Origin: Accumulibacter appositus
Lineage (GTDB): Bacteria > Pseudomonadota > Gammaproteobacteria > Burkholderiales > Rhodocyclaceae
DNA: 64,000 bases
Direction: 5' to 3' (one strand)
Assembly (NCBI RefSeq): GCF_035440685.1
Contig: NZ_DAORMW010000019.1
Shown here: in pieces, positions 8,642 to 16,908 of the stretch
How the letters are laid out: each line of letters opens with the position of its first letter
How positions within the stretch are numbered: position 1 is the stretch's first letter
Position numbers and translations under genes: made by a program
The notes under the pieces: generated by a model
Seen by the model: only the letters and a program-made list of their open reading frames with translations
Databases searched by the model: none
What the model was told of the DNA's origin: nothing

Positions 8642-9109
8642 TCACCGAGCGCGCTCCAGCAGGCTTCCCGCGTCCGCCGCAGAGCCTTCCCGGGCGCCAA
8701 CGGACTTCAGGGCATCGCGAAACTGGCGGGCTTTCTGCGTTTCGAACTCGAACTCAACTATGCCTTCCCATTGATTCCGAAAGACTGACGACTCAAAGGA
8801 AAGCGACAGTGTCTCGTCGTCGGGGAGAGAGACGCAAAACGCTGACATCCTGGAATCGCCGACGGCGATATTGATCTGGCGCTTCCGATAGGTGAAACAG
8901 ACCACTCGCTTGGTAGTTATCACCAGGCAACCCGAAAAGCCTTCCGAGCGGTCGAGGTAACGCGTACCCGGACCTCTAACGTTCTTTGTAATCAAGCGCC
9001 CGGCGATTCCTTCATCAGCGACCACGATGCCCTCGCACTGCAGGATTGGCAGCAATCTCCTGGGAATCGCGCCAAGGCGGAACAGCGTGTAAAGCAGCGT
9101 TTTCTTCAC
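8642..9109 (-). CDS. Hypothetical protein, possibly PH-like fold
   Basis: This soluble protein of 155 residues is read from a GTG start at 9107-9109. The centre, SGCLVITTKRVVCFTYRKRQ followed by alternating strands and a final helix (FETQKARQFRDALK), resembles bacterial PH-like domains by pattern only. No catalytic motif is seen. There is weak GAGA spacing upstream. It is separated from the SRPBCC gene by 227 bp in which I see no other gene. Function unknown. Confidence 0.6.
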   Translation of the reverse strand: MKKTLLYTLFRLGAIPRRLLPILQCEGIVVADEGIAGRLITKNVRGPGTRYLDRSEGFSGCLVITTKRVVCFTYRKRQINIAVGDSRMSAFCVSLPDDETLSLSFESSVFRNQWEGIVEFEFETQKARQFRDALKSVGAREGSAADAGSLLERAR

Positions 9110-9295
9110 TTCGCTTCTCTCTTCGCCGCATGCCCTCGCTTACCAGACGGCAGCAGGTAATCGACTAGAGCGGCAATAGGTATCTGGGTAGAAAGAATAC
9201 ACCCAGATGGCGTCAGCGATTCCCTCGCGCCCGCTTTTCCGGCGTTCCCTACTGGCCGGGTGCAATCAGATGCGCGATGGCATACGATGCTGCTC

Positions 9296-9703
9296 ATGAG
9301 CCAGCATTCCGATCGCATCGTCGCCTTGTATGAACGCCACGCACATCACTATGACGCGGACCGCAGCCGCCACCTTGCCGTCGAGCGGCGCTGGCTGGAC
9401 TTTCCTCGCTCTCGTCGCCTGGGACAGCTTCTTCCATCTTTCCCACGACGATCAGCGGCGCATGTTCCCGAGCTTCGCGAGACACGCGGCGCCAGGCGCG
9501 CTTCTTCTGTTCACCAGCGGCCCCGCGCACGGCGAGAGCATCGGCTCGTCTCGTGGGGAGCCGCTCTAGCACGCAGCTTGTCGTCGTCGGAGTATTCGCG
9601 ACTGCTCAAGGCGAACGGCTTCTCGGTCCTCGAGCACGTGCTCGAGGATCCGGACCGCGGCCTGCACACTGTCTGGCTTGCTCGGGCGACACAATCGGCA
9701 TAG
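9296..9703 (+). pseudogene. Decayed class I SAM-dependent methyltransferase
   Basis: Three frames together spell fragments of a small methyltransferase. The N-terminus is SQHSDRIVALYERHAHHYDA (9299 on). The middle, in another frame, contains WDSFFHLSHDDQRRMFPSFA and APGALLLFTSGPAHGE (about 9400-9555). The C-terminus returns to the first frame as SSEYSRLLKANGFSVLEHVL (about 9590-9690). The Gly-rich SAM-binding motif between the first two fragments is missing, so there is at least one internal deletion plus two frameshifts. It lies about 60 bp upstream of an IS1380-type element, and the neighbourhood is a decaying zone. Confidence 0.7.
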
Positions 9704-9762
9704 TCGGTGTAGTCTTGTTTCTTGACCTGGATTCAATGATAAGCCTATTTTCCTCGGTTGAA

Positions 9763-11482
9763 CCCTCTAAAAGTGTTGCAAACTCAGTGCTGACAAGGGT
9801 TTTCGGCCGATGAGGAGGATCACCCGATGGGTGAAGTAAATTTTGAGCAAAAAGGGATCGTCAAGGCGGTGGATAGCGCCTTGCAGGAAGCTGCACATGC
9901 GGCGGCGGAAATGCGCGTGGCAACGCCTGGCGGCCGGTTTCACGTCCGCTGGGATGAAGGCGGTAGCGCCAGCGCGCTGGGGCAGCTGGCGTTCTTTGCC
10001 GAATTTCTCGAAGTCTCCGGACTGTTCGCCCGCTGGAAGGAAGGTTGTCCAACGAACTACAGCAGCCCGAACGCACCGACGGTGGTCAACATTCTGGGCA
10101 CCTGGCTGCTCTCGATACTGGATGGCCAACGGCGCTATGCGCATGTGACCGGGCTAGGTGGCGACGCCGTCGCGCCAGAGATCCTCGGTATGACCAAGAT
10201 CATCAGCGACGAAAGCCTGCGCCGCGGGCTGGCGCATCTGGCTCCCGAGCAAGCCAAGCGCTGCAGCGACGAAGAACGTGCGGTTCGCGCGGCTCAGCTA
10301 GCAAAGAGCACCGCCTGGATGGACTCGGCCTTGGCCGAAAGCACAGGTGAAGCCCTGCGTACCCCCTGGATTCTCGATGCCGACACCACCGTCAAACTGC
10401 TCTACGGCCACCAGGCAGGAGCCGAGATCGGCTACAACCCCAGCAAGCCTGGCCGGCCAAGCCACACCCTGCATACCTATTGGATCGGCAACGTTCGTCT
10501 CGTGCTCGACGTTGAAGTGCAAGGCGGAAAGAGCACGGCCGCCAAACATAGTCTGCCCCGTCTGCGCCTTCTCCTTGATCGGCTCGTCCCCGAGGAACGT
10601 CCCGCCCTGGTGCGCGGTGACAACGCCTTTGGCAACGAAGGCGTGATGGCCGAGATGGAAGAGATCGAGCAGCCCTACCTCTTCAAACTCCGGCAGACTG
10701 CCGGGGTCAAGCGCCTGATCGAGCGGCTCTGGAAGCAAGGCGACTGGCAGAGCGTAGACCAAGGCTTTGACGCTGTCGAAGGCAAGCTTCGCCTGACTGG
10801 CTGGAGTGGTGAGCGACGGGTGGTCGTCCTACGCCGGCGAGTCAAGTCCAGCCTGGCGACCGAAGCGAGCAACGACAATCGGCAGCCGGAGCTGCAGTTC
10901 CTGGACGCTTCGGACAAGGCCAAACTCGGGGAATATGTGGTCCTGGTCACCAACGCCGACTACTCGCTGGAAGCCATGGGTCAGCTGTACCGCGATCGGG
11001 CGGATTGCGAAAACGGTTTCGACGAGCTGAAGAATCAGTGGGGCTGGGGAGGCTACACCACGCATGATCTGGAGCGCTGCAACTTGTCGGCACGGGCCGT
11101 GGCGCTGATCTACAACTGGTGGAGTTGGTATGTCCGCCTGGCGCACCCGAAGGCGCGCCTGGAGGCGATCACCAGCCGTCCGATGTTGCTCGCTGGCGTC
11201 GCCCGCCTGACCCAGCACGCCGGCCAGTCGCGTCTGTTGCTCACACTTTCCCATGCCGCCGGAGATCAGATCAAAACGATGATCGCCAATATCCGCAAGG
11301 GGCTTGACCATTTTCTGGCATCTGCGCCTCAGTTGCCGAAAGCCGGCCACTGGCCGGCGCTCGTCCGCTACATCGTCAGCAAGATCCTCGCGGCGAGACC
11401 GAAGAAAGCGAGGCCGCTCGGCTTGCCGCCGCCGTTGCTGGCTTATGGAAGCGGCTAACAGAGGAATTTAGGATAAAGAGGG
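9763..11482 (+). mobile_element. IS1380-family insertion sequence
   Basis: The element carries one large transposase. Candidate ends are CCCTCT at 9763 and its complement AGAGGG ending at 11482, preceded by an imperfectly matching A/T-rich stretch on each side. The short inverted repeats and the transposase class fit IS1380, but no exact 4-5 bp target duplication is visible, so the boundaries are approximate. It separates the methyltransferase remnant from the diguanylate cyclase gene. Confidence 0.7.
9827..11458 (+). CDS. IS1380-family transposase
   Basis: This is a DDE transposase of 543 residues with an intact frame. The first catalytic Asp is in PWILDADTTVKLLYG, the second in LVRGDNAFGNEGVM, and the YREK signature is exact: YRDRADCENGFDELK (Y-x2-R-x3-E-x6-K). 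A GAGGA ribosome-binding motif lies ahead of the ATG. The C-terminal basic tail (ARPKKARPLG) is usual for DNA-binding transposases. Nothing suggests inactivation. Confidence 0.93.
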   Translation: MGEVNFEQKGIVKAVDSALQEAAHAAAEMRVATPGGRFHVRWDEGGSASALGQLAFFAEFLEVSGLFARWKEGCPTNYSSPNAPTVVNILGTWLLSILDGQRRYAHVTGLGGDAVAPEILGMTKIISDESLRRGLAHLAPEQAKRCSDEERAVRAAQLAKSTAWMDSALAESTGEALRTPWILDADTTVKLLYGHQAGAEIGYNPSKPGRPSHTLHTYWIGNVRLVLDVEVQGGKSTAAKHSLPRLRLLLDRLVPEERPALVRGDNAFGNEGVMAEMEEIEQPYLFKLRQTAGVKRLIERLWKQGDWQSVDQGFDAVEGKLRLTGWSGERRVVVLRRRVKSSLATEASNDNRQPELQFLDASDKAKLGEYVVLVTNADYSLEAMGQLYRDRADCENGFDELKNQWGWGGYTTHDLERCNLSARAVALIYNWWSWYVRLAHPKARLEAITSRPMLLAGVARLTQHAGQSRLLLTLSHAAGDQIKTMIANIRKGLDHFLASAPQLPKAGHWPALVRYIVSKILAARPKKARPLGLPPPLLAYGSG

Positions 11483-11620
11483 TTGCCATCGTCGTACGCG
11501 CGGGCCTTGCGTGGTTTCCCGCCACAAATGGCCGGAACGCTGCGCGTCGCGAGGCAGAACGGTTGGCTTGTGCCAGAGCCAAATAGGGCTTCACGAACAT
11601 ATGTTGAGCATGCCAAGCCA

Positions 11621-12736
11621 ATGCGTCGCCGCGTGCCCCTGAGTCAATCCCTCGGTGAGCTCTTGCTGGGCACCGACCCAGCCATGCGCTTGCGCTTGGG
11701 GCAGACAGGACTGGCCCTTCTGTTGATGCTGATGGGCATGGCGGTCGTGCTGTGGGCAGCGTGGACGCTGGACCTGCCGCGTGCGCCTCTCGTACTCTGG
11801 ACGCTGACTTCGTTGTTCGCCATCGTCATGGTGTATATGACCATTCGCTGCGGTTGGTCACTTCGCTTCAAGGACCCCTCTCTCACTTTGCCGCAGATGG
11901 CGATTGCCATTGCCTGCAGCGCGAGCGGCTATGCGCTGATGGGCCCGGTACGGGCGATTGCGTTCCCGAACCTGCTGATCATTCTGATGTTCGGCATGTT
12001 CGGCCTACGCGCCGGCAGCGCCTTGGGCATCAGTATTTACGCCTTACTGGCCTTTGGCCTGAGCATGGCGGTAATGTCGTCGATCAAGCCTGATGAGTAC
12101 CCGGCGACGGTTGAGTTGGCGCATTTCATGATGCTGGTTATCGTCGTTCCGGCGGTTTCGGTCTTGTCCGAGCGTTTGAGCCGCATTCGCCGCCGTTTGG
12201 GCGAGCAAAAGCGAGAGCTGACGCTGGCACTCGAACAGATTCAGCTCATGGCCGCCCACGATGACTTGACCGGACTGCTGAATCGCCGGCACATGCAGGT
12301 CCTGCTTGAGCAGGAAGCGCAGCGCAGCCTTCGCTCCGGTGAGGGCTTCTGCTTGGCGCTGCTCGACATGGACCATTTCAAACGTGTCAACGACCGGCAT
12401 GGCCATGCTGCGGGGGATGTCGTGCTGCGCGCCTTCTCCGACACCGCGCAGACGGTCTTGCGGCGTTCGGATGTGCTGGCACGCTGGGGCGGTGAGGAGT
12501 TCGTGCTGATGCAAGCGGACATCAATATCTCGCGCGCGAGCGCTACCCTGGTGCGCTTGCGTGAGCAGGTGAGCAAACTGAAGCTCACGTTTGGTGAAGT
12601 CCGCTTGCAGCTCAGCTTCTCGGCCGGCCTGACCGCACATCGTCCGGGCGAGTCCGTGACCCAGACACTGGAGCGCGCCGACCGCTTGCTCTACGAGGCC
12701 AAAGCAGAAGGCCGTGACCGGGTGGTAGCGGGGTGA
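11621..12736 (+). CDS. Membrane-bound diguanylate cyclase (GGDEF)
   Basis: This protein of 371 residues makes cyclic di-GMP from two GTP. About six membrane segments occupy residues 25-185. A coiled linker follows (about 185-212), then a GGDEF domain starting AHDDLTGLLNRR. The active site is GGEEF (290-294). The inhibitory I-site R281-x-x-D284 lies exactly five residues before it, so product inhibition is likely. The frame extends back to 11483, the IS1380 boundary. I chose ATG 11621 because upstream residues do not look like protein, although no clear ribosome-binding motif is present. The native promoter may have been displaced by the insertion. Confidence 0.87.
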   Translation: MRRRVPLSQSLGELLLGTDPAMRLRLGQTGLALLLMLMGMAVVLWAAWTLDLPRAPLVLWTLTSLFAIVMVYMTIRCGWSLRFKDPSLTLPQMAIAIACSASGYALMGPVRAIAFPNLLIILMFGMFGLRAGSALGISIYALLAFGLSMAVMSSIKPDEYPATVELAHFMMLVIVVPAVSVLSERLSRIRRRLGEQKRELTLALEQIQLMAAHDDLTGLLNRRHMQVLLEQEAQRSLRSGEGFCLALLDMDHFKRVNDRHGHAAGDVVLRAFSDTAQTVLRRSDVLARWGGEEFVLMQADINISRASATLVRLREQVSKLKLTFGEVRLQLSFSAGLTAHRPGESVTQTLERADRLLYEAKAEGRDRVVAG

Positions 12737-12860
12737 GCGAAGCGGCGTGCCAGCACGCCCGCGAGGAAATTCATGCGCACGGGGTCTTTCTCTTGCCTTG
12801 GTGATAAAGACCGATGGTAGGTATGGGTATGCGGGAAAAAGTAGAGACCCCGCTTGGCAG

Positions 12861-13268
12861 TTAGCGCTTTCTTGAAAGCAGTAAACGCTCAGCGAGATCC
12901 GTCACCACCCATTCCTCCGCGATAAGCCCGTTGTGAAATTGACTCGTTACCATGTCACGCCAGACGATTTCAAGGCCGCTCGCAGGAAAACCCTTGAACG
13001 CACGCTTGAGAGTGCCCCGAAACGTCCTTTGCCAGGCAACTCGCGTCTTGCCTTCTAGAAGAATTTCGACTTCAACTTGAGCATCAGGAAAGCTACTTCG
13101 AAGCACGGTGACGAATTCCCTGACGCAGTAGTGGCCGGCTTTCACATCACGGCCTGTCAGGTGCACGACATAATCTGCGGAAAAGTGTTCTCCAATCGCA
13201 TCCAGTTCTCCGCCAACGAAAAGCGCGGTGTTAGCTGCTTGAATCATCGATGCAAGTGACTTTTCCAT
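12861..13268 (-). CDS. SnoaL/NTF2-like polyketide-cyclase fold protein
   Basis: This soluble protein of 135 residues has an NTF2-like fold. It runs from an N-terminal helix pair, through FSADYVVHLTGRDVKAGHY and a strand segment (QVEVEILLEGKTRVAWQRTF), to GLIAEEWVVTDLAERL at the end. This layout is that of SnoaL-type ester cyclases and related proteins, but a role cannot be assigned. The start is the ATG at 13266-13268 with AGGA upstream. The longer frame to 13565 has no ribosome-binding site and low-quality sequence. Confidence 0.75.
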   Translation of the reverse strand: MEKSLASMIQAANTALFVGGELDAIGEHFSADYVVHLTGRDVKAGHYCVREFVTVLRSSFPDAQVEVEILLEGKTRVAWQRTFRGTLKRAFKGFPASGLEIVWRDMVTSQFHNGLIAEEWVVTDLAERLLLSRKR

Positions 13269-13788
13269 ACGAGTGTTCCTGATTGTGGCGTGACGCTGCG
13301 GATGGCGTTCGCGAAGAGCCGCTCTTAGCAGGCTAGACCGATAGCATACACCGAGACCGCTTCGCTGGCCGCTTTCGGCAGACTTCTCCACTGTCGCTTC
13401 CTGACCGCTACCTGACGCGCCAGCAACGGTCGGCTCGCCTGCTACTCCTACGGTCGATGAATCTTCGGGCACTAAGAGCAGCCGTTCGCAGCCCGGGAGG
13501 GACTGTATGATGGTAGGTAGCGGTGGCATGCGGGCTTCCTCGCGAGACATCGGTAGCGGCCTCACCTAAGCATCCTCGGTGGTCGGTTGCCATCGATCGC
13601 AGACCGAAGGAGATGGCCTCGTGCGCCGCTCTCTGGCGGTTACCGAGGCGGCCTGCCACATCTCAGGATTACTTTCGCAGGTGGCGGCGCCAGCGGCTTT
13701 TCCGCCACCCCGAGGTGGTGCAACGTCAGCCGGCAAAGTATGTGTTGCTCGCCATGGTCGTTTGACTATAGATGCGTGGATATACAGC
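13269..13788. other. Intergenic region between divergent genes
   Basis: About 520 bp lies between the SnoaL-like gene and the fructokinase gene, which are transcribed divergently. It must hold both promoters. I see no RNA gene, and the small open frames have no recognisable content. An imperfect stem GTGGCGG/CCGCCAC sits near 13681-13708. Confidence 0.5.
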
Positions 13789-14694
13789 ATGTTACGGTTC
13801 GGAATAGACCTTGGCGGCAGCAAGATCGAGCTGATTGCGCTCGCCGACGCCGGTGGCGTCTTGCTGCGCCGGCGGTGTCCGACGCCGCAGGGCGATTACC
13901 CGGGCACGCTCAGGGCGGTCGGGGGGCTGATCGCGGCCGCGGAAAGCGAGCTTGGCCAAACCGGCAGCGTCGGCATTGGCATGCCCGGGGCGGAATCGGC
14001 CGTTGACGGTCGCATCAAGAATGCCAACTCGACCTGCCTGATCGGCGAGGCGCTGCGCGCGGATCTGCAGGCGCTGTTACACCGCGAGATACGGCTGGCC
14101 AACGACGCCAACTGTTTCGCCCTCTCGGAGGCCATCGACGGTGCCGGCAAGGGCGCGGAAGTCGTTTTCGGGGTGATTCTCGGCACCGGTGTCGGCGGCG
14201 GCATTGTCGTCAATCGAGGCGTGCTCAACGGTGCCAACCGCATTGCCGGAGAATGGGGGCATAACCCCTTGCCGCTGCCGGAAGAAGAGAGCCTGCCGCC
14301 GCCGCGCTGTTACTGCGGGCGCTTCGGCTGCGTGGAAACCTGGTTGTCGGGCCCGGCGCTGGCCGCCGACCACTTGCGCAACGGTGGCGAAGCGCTCGCC
14401 CCCGAGCAGATCTGCGCCGCTGCCACAGCCGGTGAGCTGGCCTGCGAACAGACCCTGGCGCGCTATCAGCGGCGCCTGGCCAAGGCGCTGGCGCTGGTGG
14501 TCAACATCCTCGATCCGCAGGTGATCGTGCTCGGCGGCGGCCTCTCGAACATCGCGTGCCTATATGACGCCGTTCCACGCCTATGGACGGCACATGTCTT
14601 TTCCGACGTCATTCGCACGCGGCTGTTGCGCAACGTGCATGGCGACTCTTCCGGCGTGCGCGGCGCGGCCTGGCTTTGGAACGAACGGTCATGA
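13789..14694 (+). CDS. mak: ROK-family fructokinase
   Basis: This sugar kinase of 301 residues phosphorylates fructose (or a related hexose) with ATP. Visible motifs are FGIDLGGSKIELIALADAGG at the N-terminus, catalytic D106 in LANDANC, H157 in EWGHNPLPLP and the ROK zinc site CYCGRFGCVE (from residue 174). The C-terminal HGDSSGVRGAAWLW ending is shared with E. coli Mak. The ATG at 13789 gives family length. The stop codon lies inside an intergenic repeat (copy A), so the repeat provides the last codons' downstream context. Confidence 0.92.
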   Translation: MLRFGIDLGGSKIELIALADAGGVLLRRRCPTPQGDYPGTLRAVGGLIAAAESELGQTGSVGIGMPGAESAVDGRIKNANSTCLIGEALRADLQALLHREIRLANDANCFALSEAIDGAGKGAEVVFGVILGTGVGGGIVVNRGVLNGANRIAGEWGHNPLPLPEEESLPPPRCYCGRFGCVETWLSGPALAADHLRNGGEALAPEQICAAATAGELACEQTLARYQRRLAKALALVVNILDPQVIVLGGGLSNIACLYDAVPRLWTAHVFSDVIRTRLLRNVHGDSSGVRGAAWLWNERS

Positions 14695-14797
14695 CCCGTC
14701 GAGCTACCCCCGATCATGGAAGTCATGACCGCCCCCTTCCCCCGGCCCTTCTCCCGCAAGGGGAGAAGGGAGTTTCGTGAGTCGCGCACGCGACTTC
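14686..14797 (+). repeat. Dispersed intergenic repeat, copy A (short form)
   Basis: This is the shorter form of a repeat family found four times here. It opens CGGTCATGAC, contains ATCATGGAAGTCATGACC and a TTCTCCCGC...GGGAGAAGGG stem, and closes with GTGAGTCGCGCACGCGACTT, whose last part is a GTCGC/GCGAC hairpin. It begins over the fructokinase stop codon and ends about ten bases before the next gene. Confidence 0.8.
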
Positions 14798-14807
14798 CCT
14801 ATTGAAG

Positions 14808-15506
14808 ATGAGCGAAATCATGCTTTTCAGCGGCGGCTTGACCAGAATCGACGAACACGGCCAATCGACCGGCATCTACAAGCAGCCGGTCGCCGGCCCG
14901 GTTGAGCTCGGCCGTGAGGGACTGGCCGGAGATGTGCAGGCCGACCGGCGCGTCCATGGCGGGGCGGAGAAGGCGCTGCATCAGTACGCCGTGGACAACT
15001 ATCGGCGCCTGGCCGAGCGCCTGCCAGCCATCGCTGCGCAATTGGTCGTCGGCAGTATCGGCGAGAACATTTCAGCCGCTGCGGGCGACGAGAACACGGT
15101 CTTCGTCGGCGATGTCTTCAGCCTCGGTCGCGCCCGGGTTCAGGTCAGCCAGCCGCGCAGTCCCTGCTGGAAGATCGACCATCGCTACGGGCACGAGGGC
15201 GTCGCGCGGCTGATCGCCGAGAGCGGCTTGACCGGCTGGTACTACCGGGTGCTCGAAGTGGCGACGATCAGCAGCGGCGACCGGCTCGAATTGATCGAAC
15301 GTCTGCCGGGCGCTGTCTCGCTGGCGGAACTGTGGCAAGCCTGGCGCGAGCATCGGCCTGATCCGGCGACTCTGGAACGTCTGGCCGCGGCGCCCGGCCT
15401 GACGCCCAACTGGCAGAAGAAGTTGCATGGCCGCCTGGACTGGCTGCGCGCCAACAGTGGCACGGAGGAGTCCGCACGGACGCTGTTTCATTCCCGCCCA
15501 GGCTGA
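14808..15506 (+). CDS. MOSC domain protein (YiiM-like)
   Basis: This protein of 232 residues has an MOSC sulfur-carrier domain, related to the C-terminal domain of molybdenum cofactor sulfurases. Seen in order are GREGLAGDVQADRRVHGGAE, YPRR-type region HQYAVDNYRRLAERLP, SIGENISAAAG and QVSQPRSPCWKIDHRYG, in which the conserved Cys sits. YiiM-type proteins act on hydroxylated purines or amines with molybdenum cofactor. I start at ATG 14808. A TTG two codons earlier is possible. A repeat sits just upstream, so the promoter is probably further back. Confidence 0.88.
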   Translation: MSEIMLFSGGLTRIDEHGQSTGIYKQPVAGPVELGREGLAGDVQADRRVHGGAEKALHQYAVDNYRRLAERLPAIAAQLVVGSIGENISAAAGDENTVFVGDVFSLGRARVQVSQPRSPCWKIDHRYGHEGVARLIAESGLTGWYYRVLEVATISSGDRLELIERLPGAVSLAELWQAWREHRPDPATLERLAAAPGLTPNWQKKLHGRLDWLRANSGTEESARTLFHSRPG

Positions 15507-15560
15507 ACTCGGGGGCGGGGCCTTGCCGCGGCTTGCCGGCTTTCCTGGCCGAGCCGGTGC

Positions 15561-16793
15561 TCAACGATACAGCGGCAAGGCCGCAACCCGCGCCTCGATA
15601 TCGGCGCTCACTCGCCGATAGGCCGGGTTGTCCTGGCCACCATAGCGGCGCTCGAACTGGGCGGCCGACAGATACTCGGGCAGCCCGCTCAGCGGCGGCG
15701 CCAGATCGCTGTCGCGCAGAGGCCCGCGCAGGGCAGCGTTGAGGCGCGCCGAATCGCCAAGCAGCACCTCTCCAAAACGCGTCCCGGCACGATCTGCGGC
15801 CAGGTCGGCGAACGAGAAACCGCTGCCGCGCTGAGAGTCGTCGATTTCCTTGTAAATGCCGATGGCGTTGGCCGCCGGTTCGCCCGCCCAGGCCGCCAGA
15901 GCGGCCGAAATGGCGAAATGCTGCGCGCTGTCGTAGCGCCCCAGCAACTCCAGGTTCAGACGGCGCGGACGCGGCCACTCGCCGGCGCGCGGAAAAAGGG
16001 CCTGGAGGCTTTTCCCCGACTCGTAGGCGGCCAGGACGAGCAGCGCCGCGCGTCGCTGCTGCAGCGTCTCTTCGCCGGGGGGACCTGCTAGCAGGGGCGG
16101 CAAGACCTCGCTCAAGGGCACGTGGGCATTGACCGGGTACTTCATGAGCACGCTGGCCAGCGCGCGCTGCGCAGCCTCTACCCGCCGCGTGTCGGCCGGT
16201 GTAAAGGCGAAGGCGCGGGCCCCATCGAGGAGGCCTGGCTCCCAGGCATAGGTAAAAACGACGGCACTGCGCGCCGGCACGAAATCGAGGCGACGAAAGG
16301 CCTGCCGCAAGAGCTGCCATTGCTCGCCAAGACCGGCAAGCTCGATCAGCGAAACGCTCAGCCACTCGAACAGACGCGGTGCTATCGGCAACGATCCCAG
16401 CGACGCGGAAGCGAGCCGTGCGCGCCCGTCTTCGGCCACGAAGCTGGCGCGGAGGTTCAAATAGCGAGCAGCGGATAGACCGGGAAGGGGGACGGGGACG
16501 CTGAAGCGGAACTCACCCGTCTCGTCGGTCAGGGCAAACGCTCCGCGTCCGTGTATTTTGCGGCTGGCCAGATGGTTGACCGCTTCGTCGATCAGTGCCA
16601 CGGGAATCTGCGCCGTTCGTTGCTCGCCACGCCGCAGTCGCCGCGGGTCATTGCGGTGCAACAGCTGTCGGGCTTCGGCGACCGACGCCGGGGAAATGGT
16701 TTCGCCGCGGCTGACGAGCGGCGCCGTTTCGAGGCTGGCCAAGAAAAGGACGGCCGCAGCGAGGAGCGGCAGGATCAGGAAAATGCGGATCAC
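15561..16793 (-). CDS. Unknown protein with N-terminal membrane anchor
   Basis: This protein of 410 residues begins with a hydrophobic anchor or uncleaved signal (residues 1-22, IRIFLILPLLAAAVLFLASL) followed by a long periplasmic-type region. Noted segments are AVVFTYAWEPGLLDGARAFA, the Arg/Ala-rich helical centre, and AAWAGEPAANAIGIYKEIDD near residue 310. There are no cysteine pairs or catalytic signatures. The even, GC-rich codon use looks native. It is transcribed towards the MOSC gene (tail to tail) and lies 115 bp from the end of ppx. Function unknown. Confidence 0.7.
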   Translation of the reverse strand: MIRIFLILPLLAAAVLFLASLETAPLVSRGETISPASVAEARQLLHRNDPRRLRRGEQRTAQIPVALIDEAVNHLASRKIHGRGAFALTDETGEFRFSVPVPLPGLSAARYLNLRASFVAEDGRARLASASLGSLPIAPRLFEWLSVSLIELAGLGEQWQLLRQAFRRLDFVPARSAVVFTYAWEPGLLDGARAFAFTPADTRRVEAAQRALASVLMKYPVNAHVPLSEVLPPLLAGPPGEETLQQRRAALLVLAAYESGKSLQALFPRAGEWPRPRRLNLELLGRYDSAQHFAISAALAAWAGEPAANAIGIYKEIDDSQRGSGFSFADLAADRAGTRFGEVLLGDSARLNAALRGPLRDSDLAPPLSGLPEYLSAAQFERRYGGQDNPAYRRVSADIEARVAALPLYR

Positions 16794-16908
16794 CGGTGCC
16801 GCGCGAGGACTGGCCGGCAGTCAGGGCAAAGCCGCTGCGCCTGTGGCATGCAGGAGGCAAGACGCGGTCGTGACCTGGCGGCGCTGTCACGCGCGTCTGC
16901 CATGGCAC

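Noticed and set aside
11483..11620. Longer N-terminus for the diguanylate cyclase
   Set aside because: The frame opens exactly at the IS1380 boundary, so upstream residues would be encoded by flanking sequence with no membrane-helix or domain character.
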